Assembly: GCF_033042135.1 (NCBI RefSeq)
Contig: NZ_WBXM01000001.1
Coordinates: 248,001-312,000, forward strand
Direction of reading: 5' to 3'
Source of the DNA: Haloechinothrix sp033042135
GTDB taxonomy: Bacteria > Actinomycetota > Actinomycetes > Mycobacteriales > Pseudonocardiaceae
DNA: 64,000 nucleotides
The notes under the pieces were generated by a model that had not been told where the DNA came from, searched no databases, and saw only the letters and a list, made by a program, of their open reading frames with translations. A program made the position numbers and the translations under genes. Positions 8,909 to 17,443 of the stretch are shown piece by piece. The stretch's first letter is position 1. The number at the start of each line of letters is the position of its first letter.

Positions 8909-10069
8909 CAGCGCAGCACCCCGATTCCGCTGAGTATCGTTCCTGACACGGTTCCGGTTCCCGATACCACGTCGTTGTCGCTGGCCCCGGCGATGGCCGC
9001 CGGAACCTCGAGTGACGTCGTCACCCTGGAGAACGCGTCGCCGGGCCGCGCGGAGTCCGTCACCGCATCCAATGCTGCCCGCGCTCGCGAAGTGGTCGGT
9101 AGTCTGCTCGCGGCTTCGACGCCACGCGTCACCGTCTGCGCGCCGTCGGTAGCCACGTCCGCTGCCCGGTGCACACCGCGCGCCCCGCATCGCCGCGCCA
9201 ACGCCCGGTACGACGCCCAGGACGTCACCACCGAGTCCCACCCAGGCCATCGGATCATCCCAGTTCCCGTTCAGTGCCATGTCCGTCGCGTTCGCTGCCA
9301 GCGCGACACCACCGGCTACCAGTGCGATCGGTGCCATGATCGGCGTCAGCACGGGAATGAAGGCGAGCACTCCGGCGATCGCGGCGACGATGCCAGCGAC
9401 GTCGCCGATCGTGCCGATCATGCCCCGGAACGCATCCCCGAATCGTTCGAACCGGCCGACGTCTGGAGCGATCGCTCCCGCTTCGTCGAGAGCCCTCGCG
9501 CAGCGCGTACCGTCGTCCCGCCAGCGCTCCATGAGGTCGTCGCGTGCTTCCCTGCGGAGCTGCTCGATACGGTCGGCGATGGTGTTCGCGCTCCGCAGCG
9601 CGGTCTCGAACGCGCTGGCGGCGGACGGGTCGTCCGGCTGGGCGTTCCAGTGCTGTCGGGTCCGCTCGAGGTAGTCATTGGCCTGATCGAACTTGCGCAG
9701 GAGGTTCTGGATCTCCCCCTCGATCTCGACCGCACGCCACTGGTGTTGACGCAGTTGATCACTCCAGGCGAGCAGCGCCTTGCCCGCTAGCTCGAGTGAT
9801 TCGCGCGCTTTGTCGATATAACGTGGCAGGTCGTCGAGCTCGTCGGCGAAAGCGGCCGCCGCCTGACCGAACCACACATCGTGTTGGCCACGGAGCACCG
9901 AGCTCATCGCTTCGTGCGCGCGACCAGCGCATTCCGCAGTGTAGAGGAATTGGGTAGCGAATTCGTCGACAACTCCCACATCCCCGTGAGCCGGATCGAA
10001 GCCGATCCCGGGAAAGTTCCCGGCGTCGCCACCAGAGCCATCCGGCCGTCGGATTTGTGGGGTAGCCAA
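8908..10069 (-). pseudogene. T7SS-signal (WXG-like) protein, interrupted by one frameshift
   Basis: The start is TTG 10069 with AAGGTGG upstream. The first 298 codons give a helical ESX-type signal domain: FDPAHGDVGVVDEF, then GQHDVWFGQAAAAFADELDDLP with a WxG-like turn, then long coiled helices. A hydrophobic hinge (IAGVLAFIPVLTPIMAPIALVAGG) follows at about 225-255. Near base 9175 one extra base shifts the frame. The natural continuation (VHRAADVATDGAQTV to SGIGVLR) is in the next frame and stops at 8908, where TGATG overlaps the next gene. An intact product would have about 386 residues. No toxin domain is visible at the C-terminus. It may be a recent pseudogene or a sequencing error. Confidence 0.75.
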
Positions 10070-10140
10070 TGCCGTGCCACCTTACTCTAGCACTGTCCCG
10101 CGCGACGCGTGGGGTATTCGGCGAGAACCAGCGTGACTGT

Positions 10141-10191
10141 GATGAACGCGCCGTCCGTTCCGTTGCGGGAGCCGAACGGCACGTTCAGTCC
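10141..10191. repeat. Intergenic inverted repeat, family B copy 5 (divergent)
   Basis: Inverted, this stretch reads GGACTGAACGTGCCGTTCGG and then aligns through AACGGACGG to CGCGTTC with the family B copies at 24603-24657 and 49111-49166. It is the most decayed copy. It lies between the T7SS-signal gene and the 3' end of the acyl-CoA dehydrogenase gene. Confidence 0.6.
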
Positions 10192-10211
10192 AACCCCCAC
10201 GCCATACACGT

Positions 10212-10243
10212 CGGCGGCGGCCCCGGGAAGGGGGCCGCCGCCG
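10212..10243 (-). terminator. Hairpin downstream of acyl-CoA dehydrogenase gene
   Basis: CGGCGGCGGCCCC and GGGGGCCGCCGCCG form a 13-bp G/C stem with a loop of a few bases. It is 53 bases past the stop at 10296 on the minus strand. There is no T-run, as is common for actinobacterial terminators. Confidence 0.6.
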
Positions 10244-10295
10244 TGTGACGCCGCGGGAACGGCTTGCGGGGATGCGGCCGTAGCCGCAAAGGGGA

Positions 10296-12149
10296 TCAGA
10301 ACGCCGCTTCGTCGAGCTCCATCAGCTCGTTGTCGGCGGACTCGACGACCCGGCGCCTGCCGGACAGCTCCGGCAGCACAGTCTTGGCGAAGAACGACGC
10401 GGCCGCGACCTTACCCTCGTAGAACGGCCGGTCCTTCTCGGTGGCACCGGCATCCAGCGCACTGAGTGCGATCTCGGCCTGCTTCTGCAGCTGCCAGCCC
10501 ACCATCAGGTCGGTGGTCGACAGCAGCAGCCGCACCGAGTGCTGGCCTACCTTGTAGATGTTCTCCTGCTCCTCCTGCGAGGCCGTCAGGTAGCCGATCA
10601 GCGCGCCGACCATGCCCTGCACGTCGTCCAGCGCTTGCTTGAGCAGCGCGCGCTCTTCCTTCAGCCTGCTGTTGCCGTCCTCGGCCTCGATGAAGCTGGT
10701 GATCTCGCCCGCGAGGTGCGTCAGGGCCTCACCCTTGTCCCGGACGATCTTGCGGAAGAAGAAGTCCAGCGACTGGATGGCCGTGGTGCCCTCGTACAGG
10801 GTGTCGATCTTGGCATCCCGGATGTACTGCTCGATCGGGTACTCCTGGAGGAACCCGGAGCCGCCGAGGGTCTGCAGCGCATCGGTGCCGAGCAGCGTCC
10901 AGCTCCGCTCCGAGCCCCCTCCCTTGACGATCGGCAGCAGCAGGTCGTTGACCCGCTCGGCGAGTTCGACGTCCTCGCCGTTGGCCCTCCCCAGGGCGAT
11001 CTTGTCCTGGTAGGCGGCGGTGTACAGGTACACCGCGCGCAGGCCCTCGGCGTAGGCCTTCAGCGTCATCAACGCGCGGCGCACATCCGGGTGGTGGGTG
11101 ATGGTCACCCGGGGGGCGGTCTTGTCGACCATCTGCGTCATGTCCGGGCCCTGGACACGCTCCTTGGCGAACTCCAGGGCGTTCAGGTACGCGGTCGACA
11201 GGGTGGAGATCGCCTTGGTGCCCACCATCATCCGCGCGTGCTCGATCACGTCGAACATCTGCGCGATGCCGTCGATCTTGTCGCCGACCAGCCAGCCCTT
11301 GGCGGGCGTGCCGTGCTGACCGAAGGTCAGTTCGCAGGTGGTCGAGGCCTTGATGCCCATCTTGTGCTCGACGCCGGTGACGTACACGCCGTTGCGCTCA
11401 CCGGTCAGCTCGCCGGTTTCGTGGTCGAAGTGGTGTGCCGGGACGAAGAACAGGCCGAGACCCTTGGTGCCCGGCTTCGGCTCGATGTCCGGGCCTTCCG
11501 GCCTGGCGAGCACCAGGTGGAAGATGTTCTCGGTCATGTCGTCCTGCGCCGCACCGGTGATGAACCGCTTGACGCCCTCGAGGTGCCAGGAACCGTCCTC
11601 CTGCTTGACGGCCTTGGTGCGGCCCGCGCCCACGTCGGAACCGGCGTCCGGCTCGGTGAGCACCATCGTGGAGCCCCAGTCTCGCTCGATGGCGATCTCG
11701 GCCCAGCGCTTCTGCTGCTCGTTGCCGTTGTCGTGCAGGATCCGGGCGAAGGTCTTGCCCGCCATGTAGAAGAACAGCGCGGGGTTGGCGCCGAGATAGA
11801 GCTCTGACATGGACCACGCCACCGTCGGCGGGATCCCGAATCCGCCGAGTTCGGTCGGCAGGCTCATGCGGTCCCAGCCTGCCTCCACGGTGGCCTGGTA
11901 GGCCTTCTTCATGGACTCGGGCATGGTCACGTCGGCCGATTCGGGGTGGAAGACCGGCGGGTTGCGGTCACCGTCGGTGAAGGCGTCGGCCACGACGCCG
12001 GAGACCAGGTTGTTGACCTCGTTCAGCACGGTCCGGGTGATGTCCTGATCCGCTTCGGCGAACGGACCGGTACCGAGGTGTTCCTGGATCCGCAGGACCT
12101 CGAAAAGGTTGAACTCCAGGTCACGGATGTTGCTCTTGTAGTGGCCCAT
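10296..12149 (-). CDS. Acyl-CoA dehydrogenase, FadE5-like
   Basis: 617 residues. Catalyses FAD-dependent alpha,beta-dehydrogenation of acyl-CoA, passing electrons to ETF. The N-terminus GHYKSNIRDLEFNLFEV closely resembles mycobacterial FadE5 (Rv0244c), a broad-chain-length enzyme. Visible features are the flavin-contact TEPDAGSD near residue 165, the substrate-loop region GVKRFITGAAQDD, and FLQEYPIEQYIRDAKI with YEGTTAIQSLDF, which holds the catalytic region of this long subfamily. A C-terminal domain beyond residue 480 is typical of 600-residue members. ATG 12149 has GGAGCGAG upstream. The upstream region holds palindromes also found before etfD, the membrane oxidase that re-oxidises ETF. 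Confidence 0.92.
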   Translation of the reverse strand: MGHYKSNIRDLEFNLFEVLRIQEHLGTGPFAEADQDITRTVLNEVNNLVSGVVADAFTDGDRNPPVFHPESADVTMPESMKKAYQATVEAGWDRMSLPTELGGFGIPPTVAWSMSELYLGANPALFFYMAGKTFARILHDNGNEQQKRWAEIAIERDWGSTMVLTEPDAGSDVGAGRTKAVKQEDGSWHLEGVKRFITGAAQDDMTENIFHLVLARPEGPDIEPKPGTKGLGLFFVPAHHFDHETGELTGERNGVYVTGVEHKMGIKASTTCELTFGQHGTPAKGWLVGDKIDGIAQMFDVIEHARMMVGTKAISTLSTAYLNALEFAKERVQGPDMTQMVDKTAPRVTITHHPDVRRALMTLKAYAEGLRAVYLYTAAYQDKIALGRANGEDVELAERVNDLLLPIVKGGGSERSWTLLGTDALQTLGGSGFLQEYPIEQYIRDAKIDTLYEGTTAIQSLDFFFRKIVRDKGEALTHLAGEITSFIEAEDGNSRLKEERALLKQALDDVQGMVGALIGYLTASQEEQENIYKVGQHSVRLLLSTTDLMVGWQLQKQAEIALSALDAGATEKDRPFYEGKVAAASFFAKTVLPELSGRRRVVESADNELMELDEAAF

Positions 12150-12273
12150 GTCGACTCGCTCCGTGTTGTTCGTGGCTTCGCGACGAGGTCTTGACGGGGC
12201 GCGGGCCCGGACGGCTGGTTGGACAGCTCGTTGCGGCGCCTGTGACGCACCGTGCTCTCTTACTGACCCAGAC

Positions 12274-12285
12274 TACTGGCCAGTA
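12274..12285. promoter_or_regulatory. Palindromic operator upstream of fadE5-like gene
   Basis: TACTGGCCAGTA is a perfect 12-bp palindrome 125 bases upstream of the acyl-CoA dehydrogenase start. A half site (TTACTGACCC) precedes it at about 12260. A related palindrome lies upstream of etfD at 27680-27693. The form suits a TetR- or GntR-family dimer. Confidence 0.6.
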
Positions 12286-12295
12286 ACATAACGGT

Positions 12296-12311
12296 ATTAC
12301 TGAGTGGTAAT
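12296..12311. promoter_or_regulatory. Second palindrome of the fadE5 upstream region
   Basis: ATTAC-TGAGTG-GTAAT, an inverted repeat with 5-base arms, placed 10 bases beyond the TACTGGCCAGTA palindrome; its core TACTG..GGTA fits the same TACYG..CRGTA pattern. The two sites could bind cooperating dimers. Confidence 0.5.
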
Positions 12312-12419
12312 GAGCCGCAAGAGCAGCAAGGCCGTTGTGACGAACGCTTCCCTCGCCCAGCGGCAGCTGCTGCGTACCGGGGTGACTCTGGGTGAGGAGT
12401 CGGTGCCGGTTCGGCGAGC

Positions 12420-13277
12420 TCAAGCGCCGGAGGCGGCAAGGCGCACCGGAATGCCGGTCGCGCCCGTAGCGCCGGTTGCGCACTGCTCTGCCGGGGTCAC
12501 TCCTGCTCGTTTGACCGCGGGCTCGTTCTCCGGCGGTGTCAGCGCCAGCAGGCCCGTGCGGAACGCGATGGTGACCGCGTGTGTGCGATCACGGGCGGAC
12601 AGCTTGCGCAGGATGCTCTTGACATGCGTGCGGACGGTCTCCACCGACAGGAAGAGCACCTTGGCGATCGCGGCGTTCTCCAGGCCTTCGGCTACCAGTT
12701 GCAGCACCTGCAGCTCCCGGCGCGACAACCGCACGCGGGATTGCTCCGCGGTAGCGGTGGCGGGAGGGGCGCTGACAGTCGCCGTCTCACGGTCATGGGC
12801 CTGGGTAATCAACGCGGCCAGCGCCGGGTCGAGATACCGGCGTGCGCGTGTGGCGTGTTTGATGGCCTCCAGTACGCGGTGCGGCTCCACACAGCGCGGG
12901 GTGGCACCGTGTGCTCCCGCGGCCATGGCGGCGGCGAGGTAGCCCGAGGTGCGCTCCGCGTCTCGAATGAGCAGCACCACCCTTAGCGAGGGGTTCGCGG
13001 TCACCAGCTGCTGGGTGAGTTGGCAGTTGGGGTCGAGCCCCGAGTCGAGCAGGATCACGTCGGGCTTGACCTGCTCGGCCATGTGAGCGGCGCCTTGCCT
13101 GCTCGCCGCGTGTGCGGTGAAGCTCATCCACGGTGTCTTGTCCACCAGCGCGGTGATGCCGTCGCGGAAGAGTGGCACGGTATCGACGAGACCGAGTGAC
13201 AGCGTGCGCTGCCGCTGCACCGTTCCGTTTCGCTCGTGATGTTGCCCGACTCTGCGGGGCTCGATACTACGAGTCAT
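12420..13277 (-). CDS. Orphan LuxR/NarL-type response regulator with atypical receiver
   Basis: 285 residues. The receiver domain at about 27-145 has DVILLDSG with an aspartate in the phosphorylation position. The acidic pair near the N-terminus is reduced (GLVDTVPLFRDG), and the conserved lysine near the end is missing (GAHGATPRCVEP). The LuxR-type HTH at about 185-245 (SRRELQVLQLVAEGLENAAIAKVLFLSVETVRTHV) is complete. A tail of some 40 residues, ending with GATGATGIP, has no assigned role. No kinase gene is adjacent. It may respond to a signal other than phosphorylation. Located upstream of fadE5 on the same strand but separated by 270 bases with its own regulatory sites. Confidence 0.82.
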   Translation of the reverse strand: MTRSIEPRRVGQHHERNGTVQRQRTLSLGLVDTVPLFRDGITALVDKTPWMSFTAHAASRQGAAHMAEQVKPDVILLDSGLDPNCQLTQQLVTANPSLRVVLLIRDAERTSGYLAAAMAAGAHGATPRCVEPHRVLEAIKHATRARRYLDPALAALITQAHDRETATVSAPPATATAEQSRVRLSRRELQVLQLVAEGLENAAIAKVLFLSVETVRTHVKSILRKLSARDRTHAVTIAFRTGLLALTPPENEPAVKRAGVTPAEQCATGATGATGIPVRLAASGA

Positions 13278-13537
13278 GCTGTCTCCCTCTCCGCGACTTC
13301 CCCTGACTGTGGTGAGACGCGCGGGCCGTTGCCAACGTGACGGACCCCTGCCGTGATACTGCTCACCGCGGTTTTCCTATTCCGTATCGTCCCGTCGGTT
13401 GTTAGGACAGCTCACGCGCCTGTCCAGCCCGGTGTACCCCTGCTAGGGGCGTATTCCACACGACACAGGTGTGGCATGGGGAATCATGACGCACTTCTCA
13501 CTCGAATGGGCGAGAATAGCCTGCAACATGCAGATTG
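13278..13537. other. Intergenic region upstream of orphan regulator
   Basis: No gene is seen here. It holds the upstream region of the regulator at 12420-13277 and borders an A+T-rich hairpin. An open frame at 13353-13538 has no features of a gene. Confidence 0.6.
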
Positions 13538-13560
13538 AAAAATGAGAAATGCTCATTTTT
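13538..13560 (-). terminator. A+T-rich hairpin terminator
   Basis: AAAAATGAG, a five-base loop, then CTCATTTTT. It is a 9-bp perfect stem 25 bases past the stop of the GDPD gene. The A/T flanks give a T-run on either strand, so it can act as an intrinsic terminator in both directions. It is unusual in this G+C-rich window. Confidence 0.7.
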
Positions 13561-13584
13561 GAGAGGTTCAGATAATTGTTCCGG

Positions 13585-14577
13585 CTAGCCCGGGTAGCCG
13601 ACTCCGCGTTCGTCGAGAAGTTCCTGCAGCATCGTAGGGCGATCGGTCATGATGCCGTCCACCCCGATGTCGAGTAGCCACTCCATTTCTTCGCGGTCGT
13701 TGATCGTCCAGACGTGGACGGCGAGCCCGTTGGCATGGGCGCGAGCCATGAAGTTCCGATCGACCACGTCGATCCCCTCGAACGAGATCGGTACCTGCAG
13801 CGCGTGGTGGCGCGGGTTCGGCAGGCCGGGCAGCGGTCCCTGCACGCTTGCCCAGAACAGCGCGGCCTGGAACGTGCCGGGGGAGGTGCTGACCTCGGTG
13901 TCGTGCCGCTTGAACCGCTCGGATGCGAGGTCGCTGAACGAGGCCACGATGGTGTCGGTATCGCGGTCGAACTCGTTCAGCAGCGCGGCTAGTTCCTCCT
14001 CGTAGGGCTCGGTGTCCGGAACGGTCGCCTTGATCTCGATCGTCAGGTAGGTGTCCGGGAACTCCTCGAGCACTTCTCGCAGTGTGGGGACGCGGAAATC
14101 GGCGGGCTCGAAATCACCGAGCGCGGGTGGGATCGTGCGGTCTCCGGTAGCGAATCCTCGGTAGGTGTAATCCCGTTCCGGCTGGCCATGGCAGGTCCCG
14201 CAACCGGGAACGAACCAGTGCGCCGCATCCAGCTGCCGGATCTCGTCCAGCGTGAGCTCGTCGACCCGGCCGCTGCCGTCGGTAGTGCGGTCCACCGTGG
14301 CGTCGTGGATCACGACTAGCTCGCCGTCGGCGGTGGCGTGGATGTCCATCTCCAACATGTCCGCGCCCTTGACCAGAGCGGTGTGGAATGCGTAGAGGGT
14401 GTTTGACGGGGCTTCGATCTCGCCGCCCTGATGGGCGATGTGCAGCACCTGCCGGTCGAGCCAGGGGTTCTCGCCGAACCAGTAGCCGTGCTGCGGCGAG
14501 GCCGCCGCAGCGGGTGCGGCGAGTGAGCACAACGCGACCGTGCACACGACGGCGAGAAGCCGGACCATGCGGCGCAA
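13585..14577 (-). CDS. Secreted glycerophosphodiester phosphodiesterase (GDPD)
   Basis: Hydrolyses glycerophosphodiesters to glycerol 3-phosphate and an alcohol. 330 residues with a signal peptide (RLLAVVCTVALCSLAAPAAAA), so it works outside the membrane. GDPD motifs: HIAHQGGEIEAPSNT, then MLEMDIHATADGELVVIHD with the metal-binding E and D and catalytic His, followed by DRTTDGSG. Further on come LTIEIK and VHVWTIND. An insert with CGTCHG near residue 125 may form a disulfide or metal site, seen in this actinobacterial subgroup. ATG 14577 or 14568 could be the start. It is followed by the hairpin at 13538-13560. Confidence 0.9.
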   Translation of the reverse strand: MRRMVRLLAVVCTVALCSLAAPAAAASPQHGYWFGENPWLDRQVLHIAHQGGEIEAPSNTLYAFHTALVKGADMLEMDIHATADGELVVIHDATVDRTTDGSGRVDELTLDEIRQLDAAHWFVPGCGTCHGQPERDYTYRGFATGDRTIPPALGDFEPADFRVPTLREVLEEFPDTYLTIEIKATVPDTEPYEEELAALLNEFDRDTDTIVASFSDLASERFKRHDTEVSTSPGTFQAALFWASVQGPLPGLPNPRHHALQVPISFEGIDVVDRNFMARAHANGLAVHVWTINDREEMEWLLDIGVDGIMTDRPTMLQELLDERGVGYPG

Positions 14578-14655
14578 CCTAGCACGCTCGTCACCCCGAT
14601 GGCACCGCCGAATTGCGGACAGCTGCTCATTCGAAGGCGATACCCCGACGCAGCG

Positions 14656-15201
14656 CTATGTCTCCGGTAGTAACCGTTCGAGTTCCTGTCGGTGCGCCTC
14701 CATGGCTTCACGCCCGAACAGCACGAAGCGGACGCGGCGCACCGACCGCAGTCCCTCGGCTGCCTGGATCACCGTGGCCAGCGCGATCTGGGCCGCCTCC
14801 GGTAACGGGTAGCCGAACGCTCCTGTGGACAGGGCAGGGAAGGCCACACTGCCGAGCTGGTTCCGCTCGGCGAGATCGAGTGCCTGCTGGTAGCAGGATG
14901 CCAGCAGTTCGTCGGAGGGGGTGTCGACCCCGAAAACGGGGCCGAGGCAGTGGATGACGTGGCTGTTGGGAAGGCCGTGGCCACTGGTGATCACCGCGTC
15001 GCCCGGCCGGATGGGTGCCAGCGACTTGCACTCCTCTGCCAGGCCTGGACCCGCGGCACGATGGATGGCACCAGCCACCCCACCCCCCGTGCGTAGTTCC
15101 GCGTTGGCCGCGTTGACTACGGCATCGATGTCGTGCTGTTTAGTGATGTCGCCTTCGGTGACTTCGAGGATCACGTTGCCGATGGTTCGCTGCATCGTCA
15201 T
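14656..15201 (-). CDS. Macro-domain ADP-ribose hydrolase/binding protein
   Basis: About 181 residues forming one macro domain. Such proteins bind or remove ADP-ribose or hydrolyse O-acetyl-ADP-ribose. Visible motifs are EGDITKQHDIDAVVNAANAEL (core loop 1 with the catalytic Asn), then GGGVAGAIHRAAG, and later STGAFGYPLPEAA (ligand loop 2). ATG 15201 with GAAGGACGG upstream is chosen; the open frame runs further up but with no ribosome site. A second in-frame ATG is at 15195. No ADP-ribosyltransferase gene is nearby, so a free-standing housekeeping role is likely. Confidence 0.9.
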   Translation of the reverse strand: MTMQRTIGNVILEVTEGDITKQHDIDAVVNAANAELRTGGGVAGAIHRAAGPGLAEECKSLAPIRPGDAVITSGHGLPNSHVIHCLGPVFGVDTPSDELLASCYQQALDLAERNQLGSVAFPALSTGAFGYPLPEAAQIALATVIQAAEGLRSVRRVRFVLFGREAMEAHRQELERLLPET

Positions 15202-15669
15202 GCTGCTCGCCGTCCTTCTCCCCCGTGAGTTCCTGCGCGGTGACCTCGCACGCTGCGAGCCCGTGCTCGTTGTTGCACCGCAGCATACGAGCCAGGTGGG
15301 TGCGGTGCGAGCCGTTCCGGGAATCTCGTCCGGATTAGTACGGCTCCGAGGTGTATACATAGTAATCAGGTTGCCGCGTCGGAAATCGCGCACGAAGCGT
15401 TTCCGCGCCTGTACTTTTGGTGATGTCAAGCATGGGGTTGTAGCGACTCTCACGCACGACGGCGTTTTTCCTGGTCGGAGCGCTGCCCATGGCGCTGTTC
15501 CGGGCGACGTGGCCAGCGGAAACCAAGCAGAGTATCGCATTAACCCCGGTGCATGGTAGGCGCGAAACACGGATCAGATATAAAGGCAGGGTGACCAGTT
15601 GTCGGCAGGGGGTCTGGTGATCCAGGTGTATCCACGTGGGTCCGTGATTCGCGAAGCATTGGCGACCGT
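15202..15669. other. Divergent intergenic region
   Basis: This 468-bp region lies between the macro-domain gene (minus) and the PAP2 gene (plus). It must contain both promoters. It has A+T-rich patches near 15350-15370 and 15570-15585 that could be -10 regions. No gene, RNA or clear palindrome was recognised. Confidence 0.5.
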
Positions 15670-16755
15670 ATGACCGATACATCACGGACGGACGCGACGT
15701 CGCGGTCGGCGTCCACACAATCCCGGTGCCGTTCGGGCGAACGGGACCGGAGCCCCGTCGCGGCACGGCAGTCGACGGGAGGGCGTACGCCTGACACGCG
15801 CGAGGCGCTGGTGACTTGGCCGCGCCTGCGGGAGATCACACGCGCGATGCTGTCCGACGGGCCCGCGATCGTACTCGCCGGGGCGTTCGTGCTGATGACT
15901 GTTCTCGCGGCTGGGCCCCTGCATTTCGTGGACACCTTTTTCAATGAGTTCCCGCGTCCGGAGATCAGCCGCGCGACGTGGCTCTTCCTCGACTACGGCC
16001 CGGACGAGATCGCGTCGAGGTTCGTCGCTATCCCCGCGCTGGGGATCGTGGCGTTGTACCTGGCGCACCGCTTCCGGAGCTGGCGCCCGCTCATCCTTGG
16101 CGCCGCTGGCGTTGTCGGCATGAGCGGGCTGGTGTGGGGTCTGAAGCTGCTGCTCGCCAGGCACCACCCCAAGACCTTCGACCCGACGTACTTCTCCGAC
16201 GGCGAGGGCATCGCGTTTCCTTCGGGGCACGGTGCGAACGCGATCATGTTCTACGGGCTGATCGTGTACCTGCTGATGCGCTACAAGCTCATCGCGCAGC
16301 CCCTTGTCAGGAAGCTCATCTACGGCATCGTCGCGATCGCTGTCGTGCAGACTGCGGTGTCGGTCTTCATGCAGTTCCACTGGTTCACCGACCTGGTGGC
16401 GGGCATGATCGCCGGTGGCTTGACGCTGCGCCTGGTGATCGTGCTCGACCGCACCGTCCCACCAGGACGGACCAGGAGCTGGTGGCCGTGGCGTGAGGGC
16501 GCCGCCGCCCAGCAGCGGCGTCCCTCCCCCGCCGTTGCGGGAGATGACCGGATCCGTCCGGTTCCGAGCCCGGCACCGCGCGCGGATGCGGGGGATGGTG
16601 TGCGCGCCGCGATGGCTCGGCGGCAGGTGCTGACCTACCCGGTGCGGTGGGGAGAATCGATGGTCGGCTCGTTCCGCGACCGGGCCACCCGGAATGGCGC
16701 GCCGGTCTCCACGAACGGCGTGTACCGCGGTTCGCGGAGTCGCGAGCGCGACTGA
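15670..16755 (+). CDS. PAP2-superfamily membrane phosphatase
   Basis: 361 residues with five or six membrane segments between about 60 and 255. The vanadium-haloperoxidase-type active site is present: KLLLARHHP (motif C1, with His where Arg is usual before Pro), IAFPSGHGAN (C2) and SVFMQFHWFTD (C3, with the His-Asp pair). Members dephosphorylate phosphatidate or undecaprenyl pyrophosphate on the outer face. The first 50 residues are polar and the last 100 are a long Arg/Pro-rich cytoplasmic tail with no known domain. The His for Arg change in C1 could weaken phosphate contact. ATG 15670 is used; the ribosome site is weak. Confidence 0.85.
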   Translation: MTDTSRTDATSRSASTQSRCRSGERDRSPVAARQSTGGRTPDTREALVTWPRLREITRAMLSDGPAIVLAGAFVLMTVLAAGPLHFVDTFFNEFPRPEISRATWLFLDYGPDEIASRFVAIPALGIVALYLAHRFRSWRPLILGAAGVVGMSGLVWGLKLLLARHHPKTFDPTYFSDGEGIAFPSGHGANAIMFYGLIVYLLMRYKLIAQPLVRKLIYGIVAIAVVQTAVSVFMQFHWFTDLVAGMIAGGLTLRLVIVLDRTVPPGRTRSWWPWREGAAAQQRRPSPAVAGDDRIRPVPSPAPRADAGDGVRAAMARRQVLTYPVRWGESMVGSFRDRATRNGAPVSTNGVYRGSRSRERD

Positions 16756-16809
16756 CCCGTCCCGACCTGCTCGGTCCTCATCCGGCGACGCGACAGGCCC
16801 ACGCCGGTT

Positions 16810-17394
16810 TCACGTGTCTCCTGTCTCGGCCGCTGCCGCCCGGTTCGCCGTCTCACCGTCGAGCGTGCGGCGCAGCGCCACGATGACCTCGTCGTGAGCC
16901 GTGTACTGCTGGCCGTAACTCAGGTTGAAGCGGTAGTCGAAGCTTTCGGGATTGCGGCCCTGGACGTGCTGCAAGATCGTTTCCAGCTTGTCCAGCCCCT
17001 TGACCATCGCGGCTTCCGGCGTCGCGCCTGCCTCGTACTCGTCCCACAGCGTCACGATCTCCTCGCGAAGCCGCGACGGCAACGAACCGGTGAGGTGCAG
17101 CAGGTCCGCGCGTTCGTGCTGCGCCTTCGCGCTCCCTGCTGCCTGCTCCGGGGCAGGGATGTCGCCGTTGACCGCCTCCCCGAGGTCGTGGATGAGGCAC
17201 ATCCGCAGCAGCTTGGCGAGATCGATCTCCGGCCGGTGCTCGTGCAACAGGCTCGCCATCAGGCACAGCCGCCAGGTATGTTCGGCGACGCTTTCCTGAC
17301 GACCCTGCGACGTGTGCGCGGTACGCGTGGTGTCCTTCAATCGCTCGGTCCGCTTGAGGAACTCGAGAATCCCGGACAGCTCTGCGGAGTCCAT
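16810..17394 (-). CDS. HD-domain hydrolase, YfbR/HDDC2-like nucleotidase
   Basis: 194 residues. The HD metal site is formed by SVAEHTWR (His), LIHDLGE (His-Asp) and GLDKLETIL (Asp). This pattern fits the YfbR/HDDC2 family of 5'-deoxynucleotidases, which release phosphate from dNMPs. YGQQYTAHDEVIVALR closes the domain. The gene is divergent from the small gene at 17444. Substrate preference is inferred from the family. Confidence 0.85.
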   Translation of the reverse strand: MDSAELSGILEFLKRTERLKDTTRTAHTSQGRQESVAEHTWRLCLMASLLHEHRPEIDLAKLLRMCLIHDLGEAVNGDIPAPEQAAGSAKAQHERADLLHLTGSLPSRLREEIVTLWDEYEAGATPEAAMVKGLDKLETILQHVQGRNPESFDYRFNLSYGQQYTAHDEVIVALRRTLDGETANRAAAAETGDT

Positions 17395-17443
17395 GAGGCC
17401 AACCGTATCGGCCCGGTAGATGTGGTCAATTAAGTTTGGGGAT

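Noticed and set aside
8246..10069. 607-codon continuous frame taken as one protein
   Set aside because: The middle part (about 9175-8910) is Arg/Gly nonsense, whereas the alternative frame gives a sensible protein end and a TGATG junction. I read it as a frameshift.
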